Assembly (NCBI GenBank): GCA_016938535.1
Contig: JAFGUL010000015.1
Span: 1 to 10,823, forward strand
Direction of reading: 5' to 3'
DNA from: Candidatus Delongbacteria bacterium
Lineage (GTDB): Bacteria; Delongbacteria; UBA4055
DNA length: 10,823 nt
The position numbers and the translations under genes were made by a program. Every line of letters starts with the position of its first letter. Positions within the stretch are counted from its first letter, which is position 1. Of the stretch, positions 1 through 7,158 are shown in pieces. The notes beneath the pieces are model-generated. The model was not told the DNA's origin. It ran no database searches and saw only the letters and a list, made by a program, of their open reading frames with translations.

Positions 1-309
1 CGTATCCTCAACAGCATTTCCTTTCGCTTTAAAAATTTCATCGTAGGTATTCGAGTAATAAACTGTTTCTCTGTCAATATCAAAATCCTGAAGAAAATCT
101 CTGCCTTCAATTTCAATATCTCTGAATAAATCAGTTTGTCCTCCTGAAAGCTTAAGTATTGATGAATTTGTAGAGTTGAGAATATAAACTTCTCCGTTTA
201 TTTCTTTTATGGAGTTTACAGCACCAGAAGAGGACAAGTCGTATTCAGCAGCTTTTTCAACGCATGAACTAAAAACCATAAAGGTCAGAATCAGCAGTAC
301 AGATCTCAT
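1..309 (-). CDS. Putative lipoprotein, N-terminal part only (runs off the left edge)
   Basis: Only the first 103 residues are in the window. The protein starts with a short basic N-terminus (MRS), a hydrophobic stretch at residues 4-13, and a Phe-Ser-Ser-Cys lipobox with Cys16 as the likely lipidated residue. This suggests export and anchoring by a lipid to the inner or outer membrane. The mature part has two similar stretches (about residues 35-55 and 75-95) of the type 'hydrophobic pair, turn, VYI/VYYSN, turn, I-x-K'. These resemble blades of a beta-propeller (NHL/WD-like), but two partial blades are weak evidence. The ATG (309-307) overlaps the TGA stop of the upstream radical SAM gene as ATGA, so translation is probably coupled, and a GGTGGAAG stretch just upstream can serve as the ribosome binding site. 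Function is unknown. Phe at -3 of the lipobox is not the usual Leu, so lipidation is likely rather than certain. Confidence 0.7.
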   Translation of the reverse strand, partial: MRSVLLILTFMVFSSCVEKAAEYDLSSSGAVNSIKEINGEVYILNSTNSSILKLSGGQTDLFRDIEIEGRDFLQDFDIDRETVYYSNTYDEIFKAKGNAVEDT

Positions 310-1958
310 TTCTTCCACCACTGGATGAGTTTTTTGTGCATTTCTCTTTCTTTATAAGTTTTTGCAACATATCTTTTTTCGCCCGTGAAGAAATCTCTTT
401 CAGTATAGTACATGCAAGCGGCTATGGTCATCGGAAGCGGAATAAAATCCTGAACCTGCTCAACTCTGATGTTGTTGATCTTAAGGTAGTCGCTCATTTT
501 TTGAGCAGTTTCAATTGTAATTCCGGGAAAAGCGGAGATCAGATAAGGCACCACGAACTGCTTTTTACTAGAGTATTTACTGAAAAGCGAGATAAATTCT
601 TCATACTTTGATATATCTGGCTTAAGCATAAGTTTAAGAATTTCTTTCTCAGTATGCTCGGGCGCAATTTTTAGTATTCCCGATGTGAATTCTTCAGCAA
701 CAGCTTTAATGTAGTTTTTATCCAGTAAAGCAAGCTCATGCCTGATCCCGCTGTTAATGAAAACTCTCTTATGCTCTTTAACTTTTTCATAGAGTTTCAG
801 CAGTTCTTCGTGACTGGGGTCAAGATTATTGCATATATCCGGATAAATGCATGATTGTCTTGAACATTTTCTGCATTTTTCAAGATCGATCCCATGCATA
901 GCATACATGTTTGCTGAAGGTCCGCCGAGATCTGTAACCGATCCGGATGAAAGCTCCCCGGCTTCTTTGACGACCGATCCTTCGGATCTTGACTGAATGA
1001 ACTTTCCCTGATGCTGTGATATCGAACAGAAAGTACATCCTCCGAAACAGCCTCTGTGTATAGTGATCGAATTCTTTATCATTTCAAATGCTGGAATTGT
1101 ATTTTTATATACGGGATGCGGCATTTTTTCAAAACCGCAGTCGTAAAATTCGTCTATGTCACCTTCGGGTACAACCGGAGGATTCACTACGAGTATTCTG
1201 CCGTTGGTTTCCTGAACAAGACCTGTATTAAAATAGGGGTTAGTAACAGAGTGAATGACCTTCTCTGATTCGTAGAACAGGTCTTTCGAAGTTGACACTT
1301 CCTGAAATGACGGAAGTTTCCTGTAATTATATCTTCCGGGAGCAGCTTCTGAACCGCCGGCAACAAAGGCAGTTCCTCTTAAAGTTCTTATCCTGTTAAA
1401 CGGTTTTCCCGATCGAAGTTCTTCAGCTATTTTCAGCACGGTTCTCTCACCGTTCCCGAAAACCAGCATGTCCGCCTTGGAATCAAAAAGTATGCTCCGG
1501 CGGACTTTATCAGACCAGTAATCATAATGAGAAACCCTTCTCAGGCTGGCTTCAATTCCTCCGATTATGACTGGAACGCCCTTATAATTCTCTTTTACTT
1601 TATTGACATAGGCTATCACAGCTCTGTCCGGTCTGACAAAACCCTTTCCATCTTCTGAATAATCGTCGCTTTTTCTCTTTTTCCTGCTGGCAGTATAATT
1701 GTTAACCATTGAATCTACATTGCCTGAAGTTACACCCACAAAAAGTCCCGGAGCAGGAAGTCTCTTAAAATCATCGTTTGAATTAATGTCCGGCTGTGAG
1801 ATAATGCCCACCTTAAAGCCTTTCGAGACCAAATATTTACCGATAATTGCGGCACCGAATGAAGGATGATCTATGTATGCGTCACCCGTAACAAGGACGA
1901 TATCGAGATGATCCCATCCCAGGTTTTTCATTTCTTCGGTATTTAAAGGCAGGAACAT
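306..1958 (-). CDS. ygiQ: YgiQ-family radical SAM protein (UPF0313)
   Basis: A 550-residue member of the YgiQ family, a radical S-adenosylmethionine group whose substrate is not known to me. The N-terminus has the family signature: LGWDHLDIVLVTGDAYIDHP at residues 13-32, then HPSFGAAIIGKYL, in a Rossmann-like (B12-binding-like) region. The radical SAM core begins near residue 295, with the 4Fe-4S cysteines as CxxxCxxC at Cys304, Cys308 and Cys311 (RGCFGGCTFCS). A second Cys cluster at 362, 365, 370 and 376 (CRKCSRQSCIYPDIC) is also typical of YgiQ. The E. coli protein is considerably longer, from memory about 740 residues, with a C-terminal DUF3362 region. This one ends at KKLIQWWKK, so that extension is absent. 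The start follows the stop of the large upstream gene by 11 nt, and the ribosome binding site is only a weak AGAAAAG. Family assignment is firm, biochemical role open. It sits between a pseudo-cyclase/ATPase protein and a lipoprotein. Confidence 0.95.
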   Translation of the reverse strand: MFLPLNTEEMKNLGWDHLDIVLVTGDAYIDHPSFGAAIIGKYLVSKGFKVGIISQPDINSNDDFKRLPAPGLFVGVTSGNVDSMVNNYTASRKKRKSDDYSEDGKGFVRPDRAVIAYVNKVKENYKGVPVIIGGIEASLRRVSHYDYWSDKVRRSILFDSKADMLVFGNGERTVLKIAEELRSGKPFNRIRTLRGTAFVAGGSEAAPGRYNYRKLPSFQEVSTSKDLFYESEKVIHSVTNPYFNTGLVQETNGRILVVNPPVVPEGDIDEFYDCGFEKMPHPVYKNTIPAFEMIKNSITIHRGCFGGCTFCSISQHQGKFIQSRSEGSVVKEAGELSSGSVTDLGGPSANMYAMHGIDLEKCRKCSRQSCIYPDICNNLDPSHEELLKLYEKVKEHKRVFINSGIRHELALLDKNYIKAVAEEFTSGILKIAPEHTEKEILKLMLKPDISKYEEFISLFSKYSSKKQFVVPYLISAFPGITIETAQKMSDYLKINNIRVEQVQDFIPLPMTIAACMYYTERDFFTGEKRYVAKTYKEREMHKKLIQWWKK

Positions 1959-1969
1959 AGTCTTTTCTG

Positions 1970-4900
1970 TTAAGATATTTCTTTGATAAGCTCTTTAAGC
2001 TTGTTCTTTGTGGTCATATCTTTATTTACCGACGATCTTTTATGAGCGGCTTTCAAAATTAAGAGCGCATCTCTTGTGCGTGAGCTCTTTACATATGCAT
2101 CGGTAAGTTCAAGAACGAGTTCTATATATATTTTGGAATAATCCGATATCTTGATGGTGCTGTATCCGGCCTGAAGATTACTGACGGATTCTCTGAGCCT
2201 GTTCTTTCTTTTAAGTATCTTTCCTATAAGCAGGTAACCCAGACTTATAAAATTGATATTCTTTGCTTTCTTTGAATAGATAAGCGAATATTTCATCAGT
2301 TTCAGGATCTTTCCGGTATCTTCCTGGTTTTCGCTTTTTATCCTGCCGAACGGATCGTCTTCTGTTTTTACCATACTGTTGAAATACATTTTCGCCATAT
2401 AATAGTAGATCATTCCCATTCGTTTATAAAGCTTTTTCTCCCTGTAAATCTTAAGAGATTCCTTAAAGAGTTTTTCTGCATCTCTGCACTCGTCCTTTAC
2501 GACCTTGAGCCTTGCGATATGAAGAAGCGCGTATGCTCTGGCAAGACTGCTGTTGATCTCCTGAGCTATTCTTTTTGCCTTGTTGAAATTCTTTTCCGCT
2601 TCAGCCTGATTATTATGGAACAGACTACACGCTCCGAAATCAGTAAGCCTGTAGCTTATCTCTTCGAGATTATTGAGTGCTCTGAATATCTTAATTGACC
2701 TTTCAAAATTCGACATTGCAGAAGTGATATCTCTGATCTCGAGATAAATATTACCAAGCTGACCGGCACAGACCCCTTCAACATCTTTAAGGCTTAAAAG
2801 CGATGAGATCTCAAGTGCTTTTTCATAATATTTCACTGAATCTTTAACTTTTCCGAGCTTGTAAGTGATCTTACCGAGGTTGCCGAGAAGAATTGACTGA
2901 TATTTGAGATTGTTGTTCTTTTCTGCGATCTTGAGACCTTTCTGGAATGTAGCTATACTCTTAGTGAATCTGAACTGTGATTCATAGACAGCACCCAGCT
3001 CATTCATAAGAGAACATCTGATCTCATAATCTTTTGTTCTGGAGATATAGAGCAGCGACTTCTTTATGTAATTCACCATCAGCTTAACATTTCCCTCTTT
3101 TTTCTTGAAAAGGGCGTAATACTTATACAGGCAGCCTTTCTGGTGATCGCTAAGCTTATGTTTTCTGAGAATGTTTGAAGCCTTCTGAAGAAGATCTTTA
3201 ATTTTTTTGGCCGGAGAGAAATCAATTGAATGCTTGATTATCGTAATTATTATATCGAAATAAAAGTCATAATTTTCCGATCTCTCGTACTTTTTTAAAA
3301 GAGGGTATGAAGCTTTTCTTGCTTTGATCTGATCGTTCATTCCGAAAAGGATCTCGATCTCCTCCAGTATGAGTCTGTCCTTCTCCTGAGGGTCGTCCGC
3401 AAAGGATATCAGCTTCTGAAGATCCTGATAAGCACTTTCTATAAAATTCTTATCTTTCGAGTCTAGATAGGATTGTTTCAGATAAAAAACAGCCTTCTCC
3501 TGGTCGCCGGCCTGGTAGTAATGATGTCCCATCCAGCTTGAATGAGCCAGTTTTGATCTTTTCCTGGTTTCCTCAAGAAGTTCAGCTACTCCTTTATGCC
3601 ACGCTTTTCTGTTCTCGGAAGAAGCGGAATTATAAACAACCTCGTTTACTATCGGATGAGAAAAGATATAGTGATTCTCGAGATGATATTTCTTTATAAA
3701 ATTGCTTTTTTCTATCTCTTCGATATCTTTAAGAGAAAGATCAGGATAGTATTTCTGAACAATAGTGTAGTCGAATTTCACACCGATAATTGAACACGCC
3801 TGGAGAACTTCAAGCTGCCTCTCTGTAAGTCTGGAAAGATTTCGTTTTACTATTTCTTTGATATCGACAGGAATGAGCTTTTTCTTGTATCTTTTTGTCT
3901 TTTCCAGTAGATTATCCTTTTCCTGAACCATACCGTCAGTGAAAACGAACCTGAAATACTGCTCGAGGAAAAAAGGATTGCCCGATGAAAGTTTCAGAAT
4001 CACTTTTTCAACTTCAGAAGACATTTTTTTGCCTCTGCTGAGCTGCTTCAAAAGAAGTCTCATGGTATCTTTTTTTAGAGGGGGAAGTTCCTGAAGTTGA
4101 GGTTTGAGATATTTGTTGAATTCAAGATCGTCTTCCATGTGATAGGTGATGAGAAAAGATATCTTGTTGATCTCGCCTTTCTTGTTCCTTCTGTTTCCCA
4201 TCTCGACCAGGTGAGAGATACTGTACTGTATCACATACTGCATGAGCTCTTTTTCTTCATGCTTGAGATTGTCTATATCGTCAAATATAAAGATCACGCC
4301 CTCATTCCTTTTGATGTGATGGTAGTAATTGAATATCACAAGAAGGCTGAGAGCTTCTTTAAGATTGGTTAGCCTCAGATCAGGCGTAAGACTCTCATAA
4401 ATACTGTTGTCTGTGTCAACATTATACATGATCTTGTAGAGTATGAACAGTTTATTCCTGAACTGCCCGGCTTCGATCTCGTCAGGTGCGAATCTTAAAA
4501 GTCTCGAAAAATACTTGTCCAGCTTAGTTTTAACAGCATCGTTGTCATCGAAGAGTGTTATTCCTGATTCTTCCTCGATAATATACTTGAACAGATCGAT
4601 TATATTATCTCTATCCTCGACTTTGGAATGTATTATATGAAAGTTCTCGTTCGACATCCTCTTGACGATCTCTTCCACCATCCTTGTTTTACCGATCCCG
4701 TGCCAGCCGGTAAGCGTTATTATCTTCCCGCCCGTCCTTAGAAGCTGATTGAGATTTATTATTTCTTTGTTCCTTCCGATCACTTTGTGAGTGAACAATC
4801 CTTTCAGGACTATTTTTGTGTCTCCGCTTCTGCACCCGTCCGAATCAATAAATCCCGCATTTTTCTTGTCGAGAAGTTTCTGTATAGATTTTATGTCGAT

Positions 4901-6151
4901 CTCAGGATTTATCTCTCTGAGCTCACCGTCGCCGAGAAGTTCGATCACGCTGTCCATTTTCGGAGTGAATTCGGAAGTAATAATATATGCGCCTCTCTCT
5001 TCAGAACCTACTATTGATGCGAACATCTTATCTTCAAAATGGATTATTCTGTGATTCAGTTTCTTGAACGAAGAACAAACCTTTCTTATCTCTTCAACGC
5101 AGATCATTTTATTTGTAGGATCGTTGTCGAATGTTTTAGGGAAAGAAAATGTAACGATTATCCTTATTCCCAGTTTAGACAGTTCAAGTTTATTTACCGC
5201 TCCGTCAAAATTTGCAGTAATCCTGAATATCTTCTTCATGAGCTTGTTCAGACCGAAGAAATAATTATCTGTATAAACCTTGTGCTCTGTCTCGTCTTCT
5301 ATCGTTTCAGCAGTTTCAATATATTCCTGAACATACTCATGGATCCCCGAGAATTCGACATCAACTACAGAACCTTTTTTTATATCAACGAACTCCTCGT
5401 GTATATTATCCTTCAGGATATTGTAAATGTATTCGGGGAGAAATGATTTAATTATGCTCGTTTTCAGGTTGAGATAATCATCTTTTGTATAATCAACAGG
5501 ATCAATCCGGTAGTTAACTGAACCGATAATAAAAACATTCTTCTTTTTTACCGACTCCACCCGTTCTTTTACAACTGAATGAAATTCAGGAGAAACGATT
5601 ATTTCACCGTTACCACCGCAGAAAGCGTATTCAATGGCCTTTTGGGCTACAGTTCCGAGAACAATTCTTTCTTTTCTTTTCTCGTTCCCGAAAATGATCT
5701 CAAGGAATTTACCTCTTGCTATACCGGCGCTGAAATTATCTTCAAAATCGATCTCATACTTGTTTTTTATTGTTTCAGAGAAATTTTCGTAGAATTTCTT
5801 TAGACCTTCGGCACAAAGTAGAGCATGTTTTGCAATATCATCCTGGTTTTTTTCAATAAGCTCATTCGTAAAAATAATATCTATCTTGTTATCGCTCAGA
5901 TTCAGAAATATTCCGCCGTTTTCATAAATTATCGAAAGAGCTGCAGTAACAAATTCATTAAAAATCCCTTTATAGACAGGAGTAAAATCACTCATTTCCT
6001 TAAGAACGATGAGAAGCTGATTAAACAAGTTGAACTTGAAAACAAGAACAGCTCCTTCTTCCTGAAAAATAAAATCATCCTTCAGCAGTTTATTCGCCGT
6101 GTTGTTAGGTAAAAATCTTTTAAGTTTCTGCAGTAACTGTTCAGTACTCAT
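1970..6151 (-). CDS. Soluble-adenylyl-cyclase-like protein: two degenerate cyclase domains, STAND/AAA ATPase, TPR array
   Basis: A 1393-residue protein with no signal peptide or membrane helix, so probably cytosolic. Residues ~33-210 follow a class III cyclase homology domain (IIYENGGIF, then GNEKRKERIVLGTVAQKA at 155-172, in place of the usual GxxxR-x-YTVIGDxVNxA). Residues ~255-410 follow a second one (DVEFSGI at 264-270, DGAVNKLELSKLGIRIIVTF at 316-335, IVGSEERGAYIIT at 380-392). Metal- and base-binding residues look lost in both, so cyclase activity is unlikely. Residues ~453-850 form a P-loop ATPase: Walker A GWHGIGKT 482-489, Walker B IFIFDDID 620-627, SSGNPFFLEQ 722-731, then a winged-helix-like segment (RLTERQLEVLQACSIIG, 774-790) and FSHPIVNEVVY 830-840. 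From ~870 to the end are helical TPR repeats, with an exact 40-residue period at 1050-1210. The order matches eukaryotic sAC and bacterial cyclase/AAA/TPR regulators. AAGGG 8 nt before the ATG supports the start. It lies 15 nt after the prenyl synthase gene. Probable signalling or scaffold protein; ligand and partners unknown. Confidence 0.85.
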   Translation of the reverse strand: MSTEQLLQKLKRFLPNNTANKLLKDDFIFQEEGAVLVFKFNLFNQLLIVLKEMSDFTPVYKGIFNEFVTAALSIIYENGGIFLNLSDNKIDIIFTNELIEKNQDDIAKHALLCAEGLKKFYENFSETIKNKYEIDFEDNFSAGIARGKFLEIIFGNEKRKERIVLGTVAQKAIEYAFCGGNGEIIVSPEFHSVVKERVESVKKKNVFIIGSVNYRIDPVDYTKDDYLNLKTSIIKSFLPEYIYNILKDNIHEEFVDIKKGSVVDVEFSGIHEYVQEYIETAETIEDETEHKVYTDNYFFGLNKLMKKIFRITANFDGAVNKLELSKLGIRIIVTFSFPKTFDNDPTNKMICVEEIRKVCSSFKKLNHRIIHFEDKMFASIVGSEERGAYIITSEFTPKMDSVIELLGDGELREINPEIDIKSIQKLLDKKNAGFIDSDGCRSGDTKIVLKGLFTHKVIGRNKEIINLNQLLRTGGKIITLTGWHGIGKTRMVEEIVKRMSNENFHIIHSKVEDRDNIIDLFKYIIEEESGITLFDDNDAVKTKLDKYFSRLLRFAPDEIEAGQFRNKLFILYKIMYNVDTDNSIYESLTPDLRLTNLKEALSLLVIFNYYHHIKRNEGVIFIFDDIDNLKHEEKELMQYVIQYSISHLVEMGNRRNKKGEINKISFLITYHMEDDLEFNKYLKPQLQELPPLKKDTMRLLLKQLSRGKKMSSEVEKVILKLSSGNPFFLEQYFRFVFTDGMVQEKDNLLEKTKRYKKKLIPVDIKEIVKRNLSRLTERQLEVLQACSIIGVKFDYTIVQKYYPDLSLKDIEEIEKSNFIKKYHLENHYIFSHPIVNEVVYNSASSENRKAWHKGVAELLEETRKRSKLAHSSWMGHHYYQAGDQEKAVFYLKQSYLDSKDKNFIESAYQDLQKLISFADDPQEKDRLILEEIEILFGMNDQIKARKASYPLLKKYERSENYDFYFDIIITIIKHSIDFSPAKKIKDLLQKASNILRKHKLSDHQKGCLYKYYALFKKKEGNVKLMVNYIKKSLLYISRTKDYEIRCSLMNELGAVYESQFRFTKSIATFQKGLKIAEKNNNLKYQSILLGNLGKITYKLGKVKDSVKYYEKALEISSLLSLKDVEGVCAGQLGNIYLEIRDITSAMSNFERSIKIFRALNNLEEISYRLTDFGACSLFHNNQAEAEKNFNKAKRIAQEINSSLARAYALLHIARLKVVKDECRDAEKLFKESLKIYREKKLYKRMGMIYYYMAKMYFNSMVKTEDDPFGRIKSENQEDTGKILKLMKYSLIYSKKAKNINFISLGYLLIGKILKRKNRLRESVSNLQAGYSTIKISDYSKIYIELVLELTDAYVKSSRTRDALLILKAAHKRSSVNKDMTTKNKLKELIKEIS

Positions 6152-6166
6152 AATTACGCCCTTCTG

Positions 6167-7144
6167 CTAATATTTTCTATTAAGCATCCATTCGGTGAAT
6201 TCTCTAAGCTCTGTGCTGTCATATTCTTTAGGTACAGAGTCAATTGCTCGTATTGCTTCCGATATATATTTTTCCGCTTCTTTCGCGGCTTTTTCGAGTA
6301 TTCCGTATTTTTCGTAAAGTTTTTTTACTGTCAGGATATCTTCTCTTGTAGCATTCTGATTTCCTGTGACAGACTTGAATACACGAAGATCTTCCCCTTT
6401 CAGATTTTCTGCGGCTAGAATGTAAAGGTATGTTTTTTTCCCCTCGACTACATCGCTGCCGTAAGTCTTTCCGAACAGGGATTCGTCACCCGCTATATCA
6501 AGCAGATCGTCCTGTATCTGAAATGCAAGTCCTAATGCTCTTCCGTATTTTTTTGCAGTCTGAACAGTCTGCTCATCACATCCTGCACACAATACGCCGA
6601 TCTCTGAGGATACGGAAAGTAAAGCGGCTGTCTTGTTGTTTATCATATTTAAATATTCTGTTTCTGAAACATCATTCCTGCTCTCAAACTCTTTATCGTA
6701 CGCCTGACCTTCGCAGACTTCAAGCAACCCGTCCGTAAAAACTTTGATTATCCTGTCAGACTCATCAAATTGTTCTTTTATCAACACCTGATAAGCAAGA
6801 CTGATTATTCCGTCACCCGAGAGGACTCCGGTGCTCAGGTCCCACTTGACATGAACCGTCTGGTTGCCCCTTCTCAGATCATCATCATCCATGATGTCGT
6901 CATGAACAAGCGTGAAATTATGAAGAAGTTCTATTGCAAGGGCCGGATAAAGTATCTTAGCAGGATCTCCGCCGAACATTCTGTAAAAAATACCGCAAAG
7001 TATAGGACGAACCCTCTTACCCCCGATATTTACAGCATATTTCATCGGTTGATAAAGCGAAACCGGCTCAGTTTTTTCAAAAAGCTCCTCAAGAGAATGG
7101 TTGATTTTATTTCTGTACTCTTCAAGATTATTTTTAAATCCCAT
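6167..7144 (-). CDS. trans-polyprenyl diphosphate synthase, short-chain type (FPP/GGPP synthase-like)
   Basis: A 325-residue all-trans isoprenyl diphosphate synthase that condenses isopentenyl diphosphate onto allylic diphosphates in the cytosol. Visible motifs in order: the IPP-binding GGKRVRP (41-47); the first Asp-rich motif DDIMD (82-86), extended by three more Asp and followed by LRRG (90-93); KTAAL (171-175); the second Asp-rich motif QDDLLD (211-216); and GKTYGSD...GKKT (225-238). Phe77 lies five residues before the first Asp. In this family an aromatic there limits chain length, so a C15-C20 product is more likely than a long quinone side chain (inference). The first motif has no two-residue insertion, unlike eubacterial IspA, so it resembles the Bacteroidetes or archaeal GGPP-type arrangement. 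The gene starts 14 nt after yidC, with AGGGA at about 8 nt from the ATG. Product length cannot be fixed from sequence, so I give no symbol (ispA would be a guess). Confidence 0.93.
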   Translation of the reverse strand: MGFKNNLEEYRNKINHSLEELFEKTEPVSLYQPMKYAVNIGGKRVRPILCGIFYRMFGGDPAKILYPALAIELLHNFTLVHDDIMDDDDLRRGNQTVHVKWDLSTGVLSGDGIISLAYQVLIKEQFDESDRIIKVFTDGLLEVCEGQAYDKEFESRNDVSETEYLNMINNKTAALLSVSSEIGVLCAGCDEQTVQTAKKYGRALGLAFQIQDDLLDIAGDESLFGKTYGSDVVEGKKTYLYILAAENLKGEDLRVFKSVTGNQNATREDILTVKKLYEKYGILEKAAKEAEKYISEAIRAIDSVPKEYDSTELREFTEWMLNRKY

Positions 7145-7158
7145 ACCGGCTATCCCTA

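Noticed and set aside
5039..5446. Plus-strand open frame of 135 codons
   Set aside because: It lies wholly antisense to the 1393-residue gene, has no recognisable domain and no convincing ribosome binding site. The minus-strand frame is clearly the coding one.
1970..6151. Active adenylate cyclase, or a LuxR-type transcription factor of the MalT/STAND group
   Set aside because: The catalytic Asp and Asn/Arg positions are not kept in either cyclase-like domain, and the C-terminus continues as TPR with no helix-turn-helix, so neither an active cyclase nor a LuxR regulator is supported.
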